Below the pieces are notes generated by a model. The model was not told where the DNA came from and did not search any database. It saw nothing but the letters and a program-made list of their open reading frames with translations. This document shows positions 35,937 through 46,487 of a DNA stretch of 64,000 bases, in pieces. Numbering within the stretch: position 1 is the stretch's first letter; every line of letters starts with the position of its first letter. Source of the stretch: Epiperipatus broadwayi (Eukaryota; Onychophora; Udeonychophora; Euonychophora; Peripatidae); the NCBI GenBank assembly GCA_028023455.1, contig JAQFVV010012394.1, positions 20,664,353 through 20,728,352 of the forward strand, in the 5' to 3' direction. The position numbers were made by a program, and so were the translations under genes.

Positions 35937-38154
35937 GTACTTAAATAGTTTGCCTGACAGAAAATTTGCCACCCGTTTTATTTTAAATTATCCATTTTCA
36001 GGGCTTCCAACACAACGATAAACAACATGGCTGATGCTAAATTATGGTATTCAATATTTACGTTTTTTTTGTTTATTAAAATGATAAAAAAATACAAAAG
36101 TCTAAAGGGTTGTAATTAAAAACTTTTAAAATGTAAATGCAGTAATAAAAATAAAGTATTATTAAGCTAACTATAACAAAAAAATGTGAGCAGACATCAC
36201 TTAAAGGTAAGCACTTTTCCATAATTTTAAAAATATTGCACTGAAACATACAAAAATCCAAAGGATTGTAATTAATTTTTCTTTAATGTCAATTCATTAC
36301 ATCAGCTGCAAACTAATCTCAATGCACTCACAAACGATGTTTTGAAGTCTTCTAACTGCATTCATTTCCAAACAGATAGGTGCTTAAAACATGTTCGCAC
36401 ATGATACCCCTATTGTGTCTCCATTCATACATAAAGTGTAATATCAGCCCCTTATCACATAGTTTTTAGTCAGGTACTACCCTGCAATTTTTGAAAATAT
36501 TTCACTGCATCTTGTTCTGTCGATGAAAGGTTCCAAATTATAATCATATTTCCAAAAAATGATAAGGCAAAAAAGAAATGTTAAAAAAACCATCATGTCA
36601 ACAAAAAAAATAATAATATTAATTTTAGCCATGTGTTATTTGTTCACTCTGTACTAACATTTATACATTATGTTGTGAATGGAATTTATTTAAAAAATTT
36701 ATTCGAATTTTTTAAAATTAACATTCAATTTACAAAGCATTTGTTAATATTTTTTAAAGTTAACAAAATGATGTCCAAATGTTAACATGAGGCAAAGAAA
36801 TAACATGAAGTTAAACTTAACAATAATATTATGTATACTGAACCCTACCGTTTGATGGCGCTGTTTTTCGCCCAATGCTCATCAATATTCTGATTCATGA
36901 TCCGTCTGTTTGTTTACATAATATTACGTTAAAAGATTTGTTTTTCAACCGGTTTTTTTTTTCTGTCCATCTGTTTGGTTTACATAATATTACAGTAAAA
37001 CACCAAAGATTTTTTTTTTTTTCACCTGGTTTTTTTTTTTTTGTTTCATTTTTGTTTGTGTTTATTTATTAAAAAAAATGAAACCAAAAAAAAAAAAAAA
37101 TCTTTTGTTTACTGTAATATTATATAAAGAAACCAACGGACCATTAGTCGATAATTTAAAAGTAAACCAACACCCCTACACCATCTAAAAACAAAGTGTT
37201 TATTTATTAAAAAATGAAACAAACAAACAAAAAAAACAAAACAGATGAAACAAAACCCAAATCTTTGGTGGTTTACTGTAATATTATGTAAACCAAACAG
37301 ATAGTCAGGAAAAAAAAAAGCCGGTTGAAAAAAAAAATCTTTTACTGTAATATTATGTAAACAAACACGGACGATGAATCGATATATTGATGTCCATTGG
37401 CAAAAAACAGTGCCATCAAACGGTAGGGTTCAGGGTACATACTATTACCAAATTAACATTATTTTTTTTGATGACATTCATTAACACATGATTTTTTAAA
37501 CATTTCTTTTTTGCCTTATCATTTTTGGAAATATGATTAAAATTTGAAATCTTTCATCAACAAAACAACATGCAGTGGAATATTTTCAAAATTTCAGGAT
37601 AGTGTCGACATGAAAACTATATGATGAGGGGCTGATATTATACTTTACGTGTGAATGGAGATGCAATGGCAGTGTCATGTGTGAACATGTTGTAACCACT
37701 TATCTGTTTGGAAAGGAACATGGTTAGAAGGCTCCAAAACATTGTTTGTGAGTGCACTGAGATTAGTTTACAGCTGATGTAGTGAATTTACATTAAAACA
37801 GTAAAAATTTTTAATTACATCTCTTTGGATTTTTGTGTGTTTCAGTGTAATATTTTCAATATTACAGGATAGTGCTCACCCGAAAAGTGATATCCTTCTG
37901 CACCTTTGTTATACTTTGCTTAATCATGTTTTATTTTTATTTTCTTTACTACATTTACATTTAAAAAGTTTTTAATTAAAACTCTTTGGACTTTTGTGCT
38001 TTTTTATCATTTTAATAAATAAAAATGTAAATATTAAATATGATAACTAACTGTAAATAATTTTGTTTGTACCATGTGTTGGAAGTCCCTGAAAATGGAT
38101 AATTTAAAATAAAACAGGTGACAACCTTTTTAGCAGGCAAACTACATAAGTACT
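35937..38154. mobile_element. Foldback element: 2.2-kb palindrome with ~1-kb arms
   Basis: Matching positions in mirror order include gtacttaaatagtttgcctg at 35938-35957 versus caggcaaactacataagtac at 38133-38152, and ttttaaattatccattttca (35982) versus tgaaaatggataatttaaaa (about 38089). Also cattacatcagctgcaaac (36296) versus gtttacagctgatgtagtg (about 37767), and ccctaccgtttgatggcgct (36843) versus gtgccatcaaacggtaggg (about 37410). The centre is near 37080-37190. The arms are similar but not identical and have an indel of about 200 bp. No ORF of transposase size is present, so it is a non-autonomous long-TIR or foldback element. Flanks are AT-only and give no secure TSD. Confidence 0.75.
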
Positions 38155-38449
38155 ATATAATATTTTTAATTGTATCATTTTCTCCAATGAGATTGTGTAA
38201 TTTTTAGACCTTGTAAGAGATACCAGTACTTGTTTATATTTTACTCTATTTCATCACAATGGTAGTAATGACCCTATCCTTCTATCCCTAATACTTCTGC
38301 AATTTTTGCAATTAACCAATAATTGTAAAGAACTCAGAGACATCATTAAATTTTAGCAGGTTCTCTTTTAAAAATGAAGCATTTAAAAGCCGTTATTTAC
38401 AAACCTATGATAGATATGCACACCACTAAAATACAAGCTCTTTAACCTT

Positions 38450-38820
38450 ACTCTTAATTAAAAAAATGGAAAAATCAGGAGGATCCTCATAAGTATATTT
38501 TCTACTGACTGTTGCCTTTGACAGAATAGCCTATTTGGTTAGAATGTTACCTTAAATTTATTACTTAATAATCTAAAGGTCCCTAGTTTAATTCCTGAGC
38601 TAATATTATGATAAGAGGTCCAGAAACACTTGAAGAATGCTATATATTAACATATGTGCTGTGCTATTACTAACAATTGAATACATTGAAAAGTTTAAAT
38701 AAAGTTTGAATTTTTCTATAAACATTTAACAATTAATATTAGATGATAGAAATAGTTCAACATATAATTACAACTAAAGTATCAACATCACAAACTTTTA
38801 GGTAAATAATCAGGGATTGT
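38450..38820 (+). mobile_element. PLE 3' end (copy c)
   Basis: Order as in copies e and g: the end of the coding region (tggaaaaatcagga ... ctactgactgttgcc), then a decayed tRNA-like module (about 38523-38600). A hammerhead-like remnant (acacttgaagaatg, near 38626) and the common tail (gatgatagaaatagttcaac, about 38742-38761) follow. It is the only PLE copy here without an inverted partner. The sequence beyond it is shared with copy g. Confidence 0.6.
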
Positions 38821-39835
38821 TTCCATAGCACATCTTTCTGCAAGTGTGTTCCCATTTGTTTTGGAATCATGAAGAATGGGTACATTGCTTAAACTTATTA
38901 ATTTTGACACTTGAGAATCTGCTTCATCTTCAGCTGCATATTCACAAAGATTGCCATAAAAATTCAATTATACTACAAGTAGAGAAAATATAGAAAGGTC
39001 CAGAAGAGAAGAGAGGAAGATTTGGAAACATTATTACATAATTGCAAATTGTTATTGCCTTAAATCATTTGAACTATCTTCAATAGAAACTGTACACTAT
39101 TAGAAAAATGATGAGTCTTCTGAAATGCAATCACACAAATATTATTCGATACAATTAATATTGTAATGGATCTCCATTTTTTATTTTAAAATAATCTCAA
39201 TAACCTCGAGCATATGCATGTAAAATGCGATAGTAGGGACCTCTAGAGGTGTTTAACCACAAGCTTACGCTATGGAACCTTGTGGTTAAACACCTGTAGA
39301 GGTCCCTACTATCGCATTTTACATGCATATGCTCGAGGTTATAGCCTCAGTAAATATTACTTACATAATCAATGTGCGTTTAATAAATTTATAATTACAA
39401 TAATCTCAATATTAAGTTGAAGTTTGATTATCCTCTCTAGTTGACATGAGGGTTGATCTGAAAAAGGTAGATTTGACCTTTAAAATGTTTCAGTGATTGC
39501 CAACACGAAGTAAGTGTTTTCCCTTTTGAAAGACTGTGGAGGTGGAAATCAGCCTTCTGTAGTTCTGGCATGGCAATTCTTTATAAAACTGATGGAGTTT
39601 ATGTTCATAGTTTTGTTGTGTGATTTCATAGTTTGCTTTCAAGAATTCATCAAGATGAATTCGGATTTCCATGTGGTAACATTAGATTCACAAGTAATTT
39701 GCAAGATGGTCTTAGAAAAGGCTATCATGCATTCAGTTCATATTGGTAACATTAAATAAAGATAAAGAAAAGAGAATGAATGTAAGGGACAACATTTTTA
39801 AAGTGTGAAAATAACTGAATTAAGCTTTGGTTTAA
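38821..39835 (-). pseudogene. Block shared with 49310-49990, minus-strand coding relic
   Basis: About 1 kb beyond PLE copy c is also present beyond copy g, 10 kb away. On the minus strand both encode similar, damaged protein: a 60-codon piece beginning MEIRIHLDEFLKANYE (39490-39672) and, further on, a segment near 38850-38930 with KLISLSNVPILHDSKTNGNT. The g copy has MKIRFHLNESL and ELMSLSNIHILYD at the matching places. Protein-level conservation with many silent or mild changes suggests a once-coding sequence. I do not recognise the family. Element E is inserted into it at 39203. Confidence 0.45.
39203..39398. mobile_element. Element E: near-perfect hairpin with 13-bp TSD
   Basis: The arms from 39203 to about 39262 and from about 39281 to 39342 are near-perfect reverse complements (gcatatgcatgtaaaatgcg and cgcattttacatgcatatgc). 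They are followed by an unpaired tail of about 56 bases. The exact duplication aataatctcaata flanks it (39190-39202 and 39399-39411). The related block at about 49675-49695 shows the uninterrupted site. No ORF, pol III box or hammerhead core is seen. Confidence 0.75.
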
Positions 39836-40406
39836 AGATCTTTAGTTTTTAAGTCCACCATTCTATGACTGCACTTAACCAAGCAGGACTTTTTATTATT
39901 ATGGAAATACACATATTTTTTAAAAAAAACAAGTAATAAATTTAAACCATTTTATTTGTAGTACATCATGTTAAAAGTAGAACTTTAGCAATATAAAAAC
40001 ATAAAAATAACTAAAAATAGGTATAAAATATTAGCTTGATCATTTAGATCTAATTATAAAAATGTGGACATTGTGCAAAAGAAAGATATCTAATCAGGGA
40101 TTATAGTTTACAAAAATATAAGTATCTAAAGATTGAAAATAACCTCAATTTGGAACTATACTTTTGTGCAGAATATTTATCATAAAATGATATAAAATGA
40201 TTGAATAATTAGTCACTAAGAAAGGCATAGTCATTCACACCCTGAAAATGACTGGTTGAGCTTCAACCCATAATTGCTTAGATTATGAGTCTCTTATCAC
40301 ATTGAACTAAATGGCACATGACAACTATCTTAGGAGATCAAATGATGTTAGTCACCTTAGGAACATATTGAACTTAGGAATTTCATTCAACTAAAACTGA
40401 GTTTTG
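39836..40406. other. AT-rich DNA, nothing recognised
   Basis: About 570 bp with no motif, repeat terminus or significant frame. Confidence 0.5.
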
Positions 40407-40422
40407 TTTTACTTTATTCATC

Positions 40423-40694
40423 ACATGATCATCATTTCTTATGCTTGGCTTATAATTGTTATTAAAACAGAAAAAACTCTCCATACAGTAGTACCATCCA
40501 GTGCAATCCAGAGTAATCAATGGATGCCAGAAAGCTTGTGCATAAAATCCCTATCTAATACTCATCCAATATCCCCAGACTAGTTTCTAGCTTGTGGCTT
40601 TTGTCAGTGAGGAGCCATGGATCTGAGCGCATCCATTGATTACTCTGGCTTGCACTGAGCAGCACTACTGTATGGAGAGTTTTGCCTGTTTTGT
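40423..40694. mobile_element. Family A element, copy A2 (inverted core)
   Basis: Flanked by a 16-bp duplication ttttactttattcatc (40407-40422 and 40695-40710). It begins within the family 5' leader (acatgatcatcatttctt), about 12 bases short of the full end, as in 5' truncation. Inside, aaactctccatacagtag and ctactgtatggagagtttt are inverted termini. The core between them carries the hammerhead remnant on the minus strand (40572-40613), opposite to the leader. CTGATGA has become CTGACAA, so this ribozyme is dead. Confidence 0.75.
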
Positions 40695-41408
40695 TTTTAC
40701 TTTATTCATCTGAGAATCATCAATTCTGGAATAAATATCACTGCTCCACAATTCTGCCACTATGTGGAACCATGGTAGCACATTATAAAAATATATTCTA
40801 CTAAAAAATAAAGTTCTAAAATAGGTATGGCTTAATAAATTAAGTTATGAGATTGGCAAGCCATGACTAAATAACATGAATAATAATCAATAATAATATT
40901 TTTAAATTCAACTGCTCACTTTGAACAGAACTTATATAAATATACAATATTTAACTTATTATATTATTTATGATCAACACTCTAAAAACTTCAATACTAT
41001 ATATAGCTTAGAGCAGCAATTCATTGACTGTGTTGGAACTAAAGGTTCTTGAATTGAGCCTCAATATATCACTACATGATTAAATATTAAATGACCATCC
41101 ATGGAATCACCATTTTATTATGTTTCATTAAAACTTTGTAATTGAAAAAAAAAAGCTTATACTACATTACTAAAAAATATTTTCAATAATTGATGACGTT
41201 TCTGAAAAATTGAAGATAATAAGTAAAGGTCAAGATAATTCTACAATTTTTTTAAACTATTTTCTGAACTTTACAAAAAAGTATATAAGTTTTAATTATA
41301 AAAAAAAAATATGTAGCTCAACATGGGATTTGAAAATAGTAAATATTTTTCAGAAGAACAACATTAAATGTTTTCCATAAGATTTGTGATGATGATATTT
41401 TAATTGTT

Positions 41409-41851
41409 AAACCACTAAACATCACATGGTAATAAATGGTGATCATGTGATGTTTAGTGGTTTAATACCAATCCTGCCTAATAGGATAGTAGTGACTATG
41501 GTTATTAAAGAACTGAAGACATCAAAATGTATGGGTACTGAACTGAGTCATATGACTACATAAGCTACTGAGCTTGGATTGAAAATATTGTGTTTTCAAT
41601 TTTAAACTCATAGTTTTGTAGTTGAGATAAAAGGTGGCTGCTAGAGGGTTGCATTAGATTCTAAGATCTGGGTGCAGTGCTCTCAGATCCAAAACCCCTT
41701 ACTGATGAAAGCCACAAGCTAGAAACTAAGCTGGGGATATTGGATAAGTAGGCACTAGATAGGGGATTTTATGCACAAGCCTTCTGGCATCCATTGATTA
41801 CTCTGGCTTACACTGAGTGGCACTACTGAAGGGAGAGTTTTGCCCGTTTTT
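41409..41851 (+). mobile_element. Family A element, copy A3
   Basis: Flanked by an exact 13-bp duplication tattttaattgtt (41396-41408 and 41852-41864). It starts AAACCACTAAACATCACATG, which is mirrored at 41444-41463 to give a terminal hairpin. It ends ctactgaagggagagtttt then gcccg. The plus strand holds the hammerhead segment at 41696-41737: CTGATGA (41702-41708), GAAAC (41722-41726), with GTC changed to AGC. No ORF. Confidence 0.8.
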
Positions 41852-41869
41852 TATTTTAATTGTTCTTAT

Positions 41870-42990
41870 ATAATGGACTATTTTTATCAACTAATGTTAA
41901 ATATTGAATGTGTTTGGAAATTTTTTTTTAAAACTTTATGTAAATTTTTTAATAGTTAAGATTTTACTTCATTAACGCTTGAAATAAATTAATCTATATA
42001 TGTGCTCTGCACACAGATAATGAAGCTATTAATTGTCTGTGAAATTATTAAAATTTACTGCCAAGCGCTTTTGGGACAGTTTGTAGTTCCATATTCTTGG
42101 CGCCATATGGGACTGCAAACTGTCCCGAAAGCGCTTGGCAGTAAATTTTAATAATTTCACAGACATTAATTGCTTCATTATCTATGCGCAGAGCACATAT
42201 ATAGAGTAAATTTTCTAATTAGATTCTGATATTAGTAATAACACACAGGTTAGTATATGCAAAACATTTTGAGTGGTATTTTTTTCTTTGTTTCTTCATG
42301 TTCTGCTGGACTGATCAGTGACTATACTAGCATGGGAATTGAATCTGGACCTTTAGGTTTTAAGGTAATACTTCAATTAACCGAGATATTCTGTCAAAGG
42401 CAACAGTTAATAGAAATCTCATATACTTCTCTACGAAGTCTCTTCTTATTTCTCCATTTTTTTCTTTAAGGACAACATTAATTAATGGCTTCCAGGTACA
42501 ATGTGTATTATTATAATAGGTTGATTTATGGAGTTATTTGACATTGTTACGTAAGCAGCTTTTTGAATTTTATTCTTTGTACTTTTTTCTCTCTATCCAA
42601 TATTTTGTATTTTAGCATTTGAACTTACATTCATTGTTACTATTTCATACTCGGCCATTCTAAATATTAGTGTGAAAAAATATTCATACAGAGTTTAAAT
42701 ATAAAATTTTAATAATATTTATTATACAAAGTATATTTTCGATGCTCTCACATCATATTTATGGTCAGCAAACTGATTATGAATATAAAATGAAAACATC
42801 AAAAGTATATCATATAATAAATATTATTAAAATTTTATATTTAAACTTGGTACAAGTATTTTTTTACATTAATGTTCATTGTTCCATATATGGTCTGCTA
42901 CTTTACTGTTTTCTCTTTTATAGTCATCAGTTTGTGCGCTTACAATCACTTTACAATGGAACAACTAGTCTTACCAATATATATCCCTCA
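41870..42990 (-). mobile_element. PLE copy d (minus), interrupted by element D1
   Basis: Read on the minus strand: GIY-YIG remnants at about 42990-42880 (an IYIGKTSCSIVK-like segment, then VADHIWNNEH), coding end near 42480-42420, and a tRNA-like module (about 42390-42330). A weak hammerhead-like stretch (about 42310-42265) and the common tail reaching 41870 follow. D1 (41954-42205) splits the tail. With copy e it forms an inverted pair facing outwards. The reverse transcriptase is missing. Confidence 0.6.
41954..42205. mobile_element. Element D, copy D1: hairpin element with 14-bp TSD
   Basis: Flanked by gtaaattttttaat (41940-41953) and gtaaattttctaat (42206-42219), one mismatch. A 5' asymmetric stretch agttaagattttacttcatt is followed by arms that pair over about 100 bases, including ttactgccaagcgctttt with aaagcgcttggcagtaa. 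The host is the PLE tail, so other PLE copies show the empty site. No ORF or recognised promoter. Confidence 0.75.
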
Positions 42991-43900
42991 TAGTGTGGTA
43001 TGCCTAAAGTGTTCTGATGTTATATTGTTTGCAAATTTTCTTTAGTTTGTTTACTATTCCAGATAAGTGGAAAACAAAGGCAACCCCCCCCTACAGGCTC
43101 CCCCCCCCTGCCCAAAAGATCGGGCCGGAGGCTTGTGCAAAAATCTCTTTCTTGCCCCTTCCCCTCCCACTCCCCCCGACCTGGTTTTGGTTGTTGCCTT
43201 CTTTGGGGGGGGTCCTTGGGTGGACCCCTCCCTTTTATGTTATAATCCAACCCTCCCTCCCCCCCCCTTTTTTTCTCCTTCCTACATAAAAATATGAAAG
43301 AAAAATATTAAAATGTTTTTAACTTCTTCCACTATCTTAATATATTTATTCATCTTTGTTCCTCATCCATTCACCCCCCTTCTTTTTGGTTTTTTTTGTT
43401 TTTTACAACCATATCCCCCCCTCTTCTTTTGGGGGAGATTTGTTTTAAAACCAAAAATCACATCATTGGGGTGTCCCTTTTTTGGGGGGTTTTTTTTTTT
43501 TTAAAATGGGGGGGATATATGTGGATACCCAAATAATTGCTTTTTCTTTTTGTTAGATACTTAAGTTTTCTTAATGATAGCTGATTGATAACAAATTTTT
43601 TTGTTTTACGTAGGTTTTTTTTCTTTCAAATCATTGGTTTTTGAACAAACTTCTTTTGCTCAATTTCTTAGTGATAGTATGGTTCCACTTGTGTTTTTGG
43701 TGTGATTGAATGTATGTGCTAAGGATTTTCTGGTATGTGTGGATTTTCCATATAAACTCTAGTATTGCCATTGCCATGTGAAAGTCTTGTTACAAAAGAA
43801 TCTGAAAAAACTTTAAATAGATAACAAAAAAACATCAACACAAAAAAAACAATTATTGGAACTGTAATGCATCTATATATACCAAGAGTACCAAACAAAC
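42991..43900. other. Between inverted PLEs, with a GC-homopolymer-rich block
   Basis: From about 43080 to 43515 the sequence is a patchwork of C, G and T runs (for example gggggggg and ccccccccc) quite unlike the rest of the window. It has frames without any domain. It may be a low-complexity insert or a poorly sequenced or assembled segment. Flanks show no gene. Confidence 0.5.
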
Positions 43901-43959
43901 CATAAAAAATCTGTGATCTGCAATCAATATAACATCAGATTTGCTTTCCAGAGCCAAAC

Positions 43960-44690
43960 CACACTATGAGGAATTAAAATGTCTACAAATGCTAAACTTA
44001 AAATGCTGAAAAACAAAAGTTACATCTATGAAATGCCATGTGCATGTGGATTAAGGTATATTGGCAAAACCAGTTATCCCATTAAAAAATTGAAAGAGGA
44101 CAGACAGATGAATAGAAAAGAGAAAACATATTTGTCTAAAGTAACAGATCATGTATGTAGCAATGAACAAATGTACTATTTGATAAAACACCAAAATAAT
44201 AAATAGAGAGGAAAAGTACAAAGAAACAAATTCAAAGAAGTTGCTCACATGACAATGGTGAATAACCCCATAAGTCAACCTAGGGTGACTATACATAATG
44301 TCTGAAAAACACTAATTAACTTTAGTCTTAAGAAAAAAGTGAAGAAATGAGAAGAAACCCCATAGATAAGTATATGAAATTTCTATTGACTGTTGCCTTT
44401 GGAAAAATAGCTTAGTTGGATAGAGTATCACCTTAAAATTCAATATTCAAGAATCTAAAAGTTTGATTCTTATGCTAGTACTGTCACTAGCAGGCCAGAA
44501 ACACCCGAAGAAGAGTGGAGAATAATACCTCTTGAAATATTGCATATATACTAACTAACCCATATGTTATTATTAACAGTTGAAAGTAATTGGAAAATTT
44601 CACTAAAGTTGAAATTTTTTTCTAAAGACATTCAATATTTAATGTTTGATGATGGAAATAATTCAACTTATAATTTTAGTAAAACCAATT
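43960..44690 (+). mobile_element. PLE copy e with GIY-YIG remnant
   Basis: Order on the plus strand: GIY-YIG coding remnant (43979-44206), further decayed coding to about 44400, then a tRNA-like module (A-box-like tagcttagttggatagagta, 44407-44426; B-box-like agtttgattctta). A hammerhead-like stretch (cccgaagaagag with cctcttgaaat, about 44503-44538) and the common tail ending near 44690 follow. The copy is 5'-truncated with no reverse transcriptase. It pairs with copy d in inverted orientation. Confidence 0.7.
43979..44206 (+). pseudogene. Penelope-like GIY-YIG endonuclease fragment
   Basis: The 75-codon frame contains SYIYEMPCACGLRYIGKTSY, the PLE form of the GIY-YIG motif with its CxC linker, then KVTDHVCSNEQ matching the usual ADHxxxxxH block. 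The GIY half reads YIY. In PLEs this domain nicks DNA at the C-terminus of the RT protein. The RT is absent and the frame stops early, so this is a relic. Similar pieces occur at about 48500-48640 (minus) and 48640-48820 (plus). Confidence 0.75.
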
Positions 44691-44974
44691 TTAAATAGAA
44701 TGTATCATTTGGAGACCTTGTAGGAGCATAATTATATTTAAAATCAATTGTTTTCAGTACAGGTGATTGTAAAACTGGGAAGAACAATAAAAATGGATCT
44801 GCCATATCTAATATCAAAAAAACTTTATTTTTTTTTTAAAGTTTTAAATGAGTCTTTTATTCATTTTATTTTAAGATTATGAAATATAGAATGAGAATTG
44901 ACAAAGGCTAAATATGATGTTAGAAAAAAAAGACTAGTTGAAAGGTTTATTAATAATTTTATTTATTTTTTAAT

Positions 44975-45221
44975 AGTTAAGATTTTACTTCATTAATGCT
45001 TAAATAAATTAATATATATATGTGCTCTGCGCATAAATGGTCCACGTAACATCTGCATATACATTTGCATAAAATTTGCATAGTTTTACAGTTATTAACA
45101 GAATAACTTGCCATGAATATGGGACTGTAGACTGTCCCGAAAGCGCTTGGCAGTAAAAAAAAATTTTGACAATTTATTAATAGCTTCATTAACTGTGTGC
45201 AGAGCACATATATATATATTA
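44975..45221. mobile_element. Element D, copy D2
   Basis: Flanked by an exact 14-bp duplication atttattttttaat (44961-44974 and 45222-45235). It shares with D1 the start agttaagattttacttcatt, the atatatgtgctctgcgca segment and its mirror gtgcagagcacatatata. The ggactgtagactgtccc and gaaagcgcttggcagtaaa core is also shared. One arm of the D1 hairpin is replaced by unrelated sequence here, so D2 is less symmetric. Non-coding. Confidence 0.75.
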
Positions 45222-45337
45222 ATTTATTTTTTAATGTGTGAATTTGTTTGAAAGGAATTTATAGATAATGGCAAACAAGAGTTAATTTTACTAATGGCTT
45301 TATTAAATTCTTCAATTCTTCCAGTGTAAAAATATAT

Positions 45338-45671
45338 TAGTGTCATATCTCACCTTGTCTTTAAATAGTGGACTAGTCCAAATCCCATCTTATTTAGATA
45401 GGACTGAGCATTTATTGCCTTAAACCAATGCATAGACAAATAGTAATGCATAGCCAATGGCATGAATAGGCCAATAGGCTTGCTTTAAAATAATGGCCTA
45501 GTTTTGGTGCTGTCTTATCTACAATAGATTCAGCATCATCACCTATTGGTCTGTTCTTGCTATTGCTATGTATTATCTATTGTCTATGCATCAGTTCAAG
45601 GAAATGAATGCTCATTTAATCTAGATAAGATGAGATCTGGACTAGTCCATTATTTAAAGGCAATGTGAGAT
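45338..45671. repeat. Two inverted fragments of the Gypsy-like LTR
   Basis: 45338-45490 starts tgtcatatctcacc, and 45520-45671 ends gtgagatattaca. They are reverse complements over about 140 bp. Both match one end of the LTRs at 54155-54311 and 56860-57170 (tctatgcat, gatgaatgctca, ccattatttgaaggcaa). They are inverted partial LTRs without internal sequence. Confidence 0.7.
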
Positions 45672-46107
45672 ATTACAGTTAGATAATCATTAATTACATT
45701 GTTCATAACTTATTTATCACAACTATGCAAGTCAGAGGTTGTTAAATTTCTTTTCTGAAAGACTTATGAATAATCCTAAATCTTTTGATGAGACTCCAGT
45801 GGCATCTAAAGAAGAGCAAATCCAGATGGCCTTTACTGTGGCCCTAGAGAAATAAATTTATTTGGAGCATCACAAAAAGAGCATAAATTTTCAATTGCTT
45901 GAAGGAATTTTTGGTCGATCTTCCAAAAGAAAAAAGATTTTGATTTGAGATGAATCTTAGATTGAATTAGTACTAGGTATAATTTTAATTTGTATACATT
46001 TTCTGAAATGTAAATCTATTTTCTGATATGTTGAGAAAGAATATATGAAAAAACAAAAAAACCACCACAAAAGAAAAGACTTGAAGGTGTCAGTAATATT
46101 TCTCACA

Positions 46108-46474
46108 ACAGGCAAAACTCTCCATACAGTAGCACCACTCAATGCTAGCCAGAGTAATCAAGGAATGCTAGAAGGCTTGTGTGTAAAATCCTTATTTAAT
46201 GCATACTTATCCAATATCCCTAGACTAGTTTTGAACTTGTGGCTTTCATCAGTGAGGAGCTTTGTATCTGATAGCACTGCACCTAGATCTTAGGATCTAG
46301 CAGCCATCTTTTTATCTCTACTTAACTATAAAACTATGTCTAAAATTGAAAACATATTTTCAATCCAATCTCATTAGCTTATATAGTCATATATAACTAT
46401 ATATGGAGAGTTTTGCCTATTTTAACAGCTTGAGCAAGCACAAGAAATGGTGATCATGTGATGTTTAGTGGTTT
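46108..46474 (-). mobile_element. Family A element, copy A5
   Basis: Flanked by an exact 13-bp duplication aatatttctcaca (46095-46107 and 46475-46487). On the minus strand it starts AAACCACTAAACATCACATG and ends ...tatggagagttttgcctgt. It carries the hammerhead segment at 46217-46258: CTGATGA (46246-46252) and GTC (46223-46225), with GAAAC mutated to AAAAC. About 367 bp, with no ORF. Confidence 0.8.
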
Positions 46475-46487
46475 AATATTTCTCACA

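Noticed and set aside
41954-42205. Twister or other self-cleaving ribozyme in element D (ctgccaagcgc and cccgaaagcgc strings)
   Set aside because: Some strings recall twister motifs, but I could not place the full set of stems and conserved bases.
43017-43504. Overlapping proline- and glycine-rich frames on both strands
   Set aside because: They come from C and G homopolymer runs in a compositionally odd block; no domain, and all frames look equally open.
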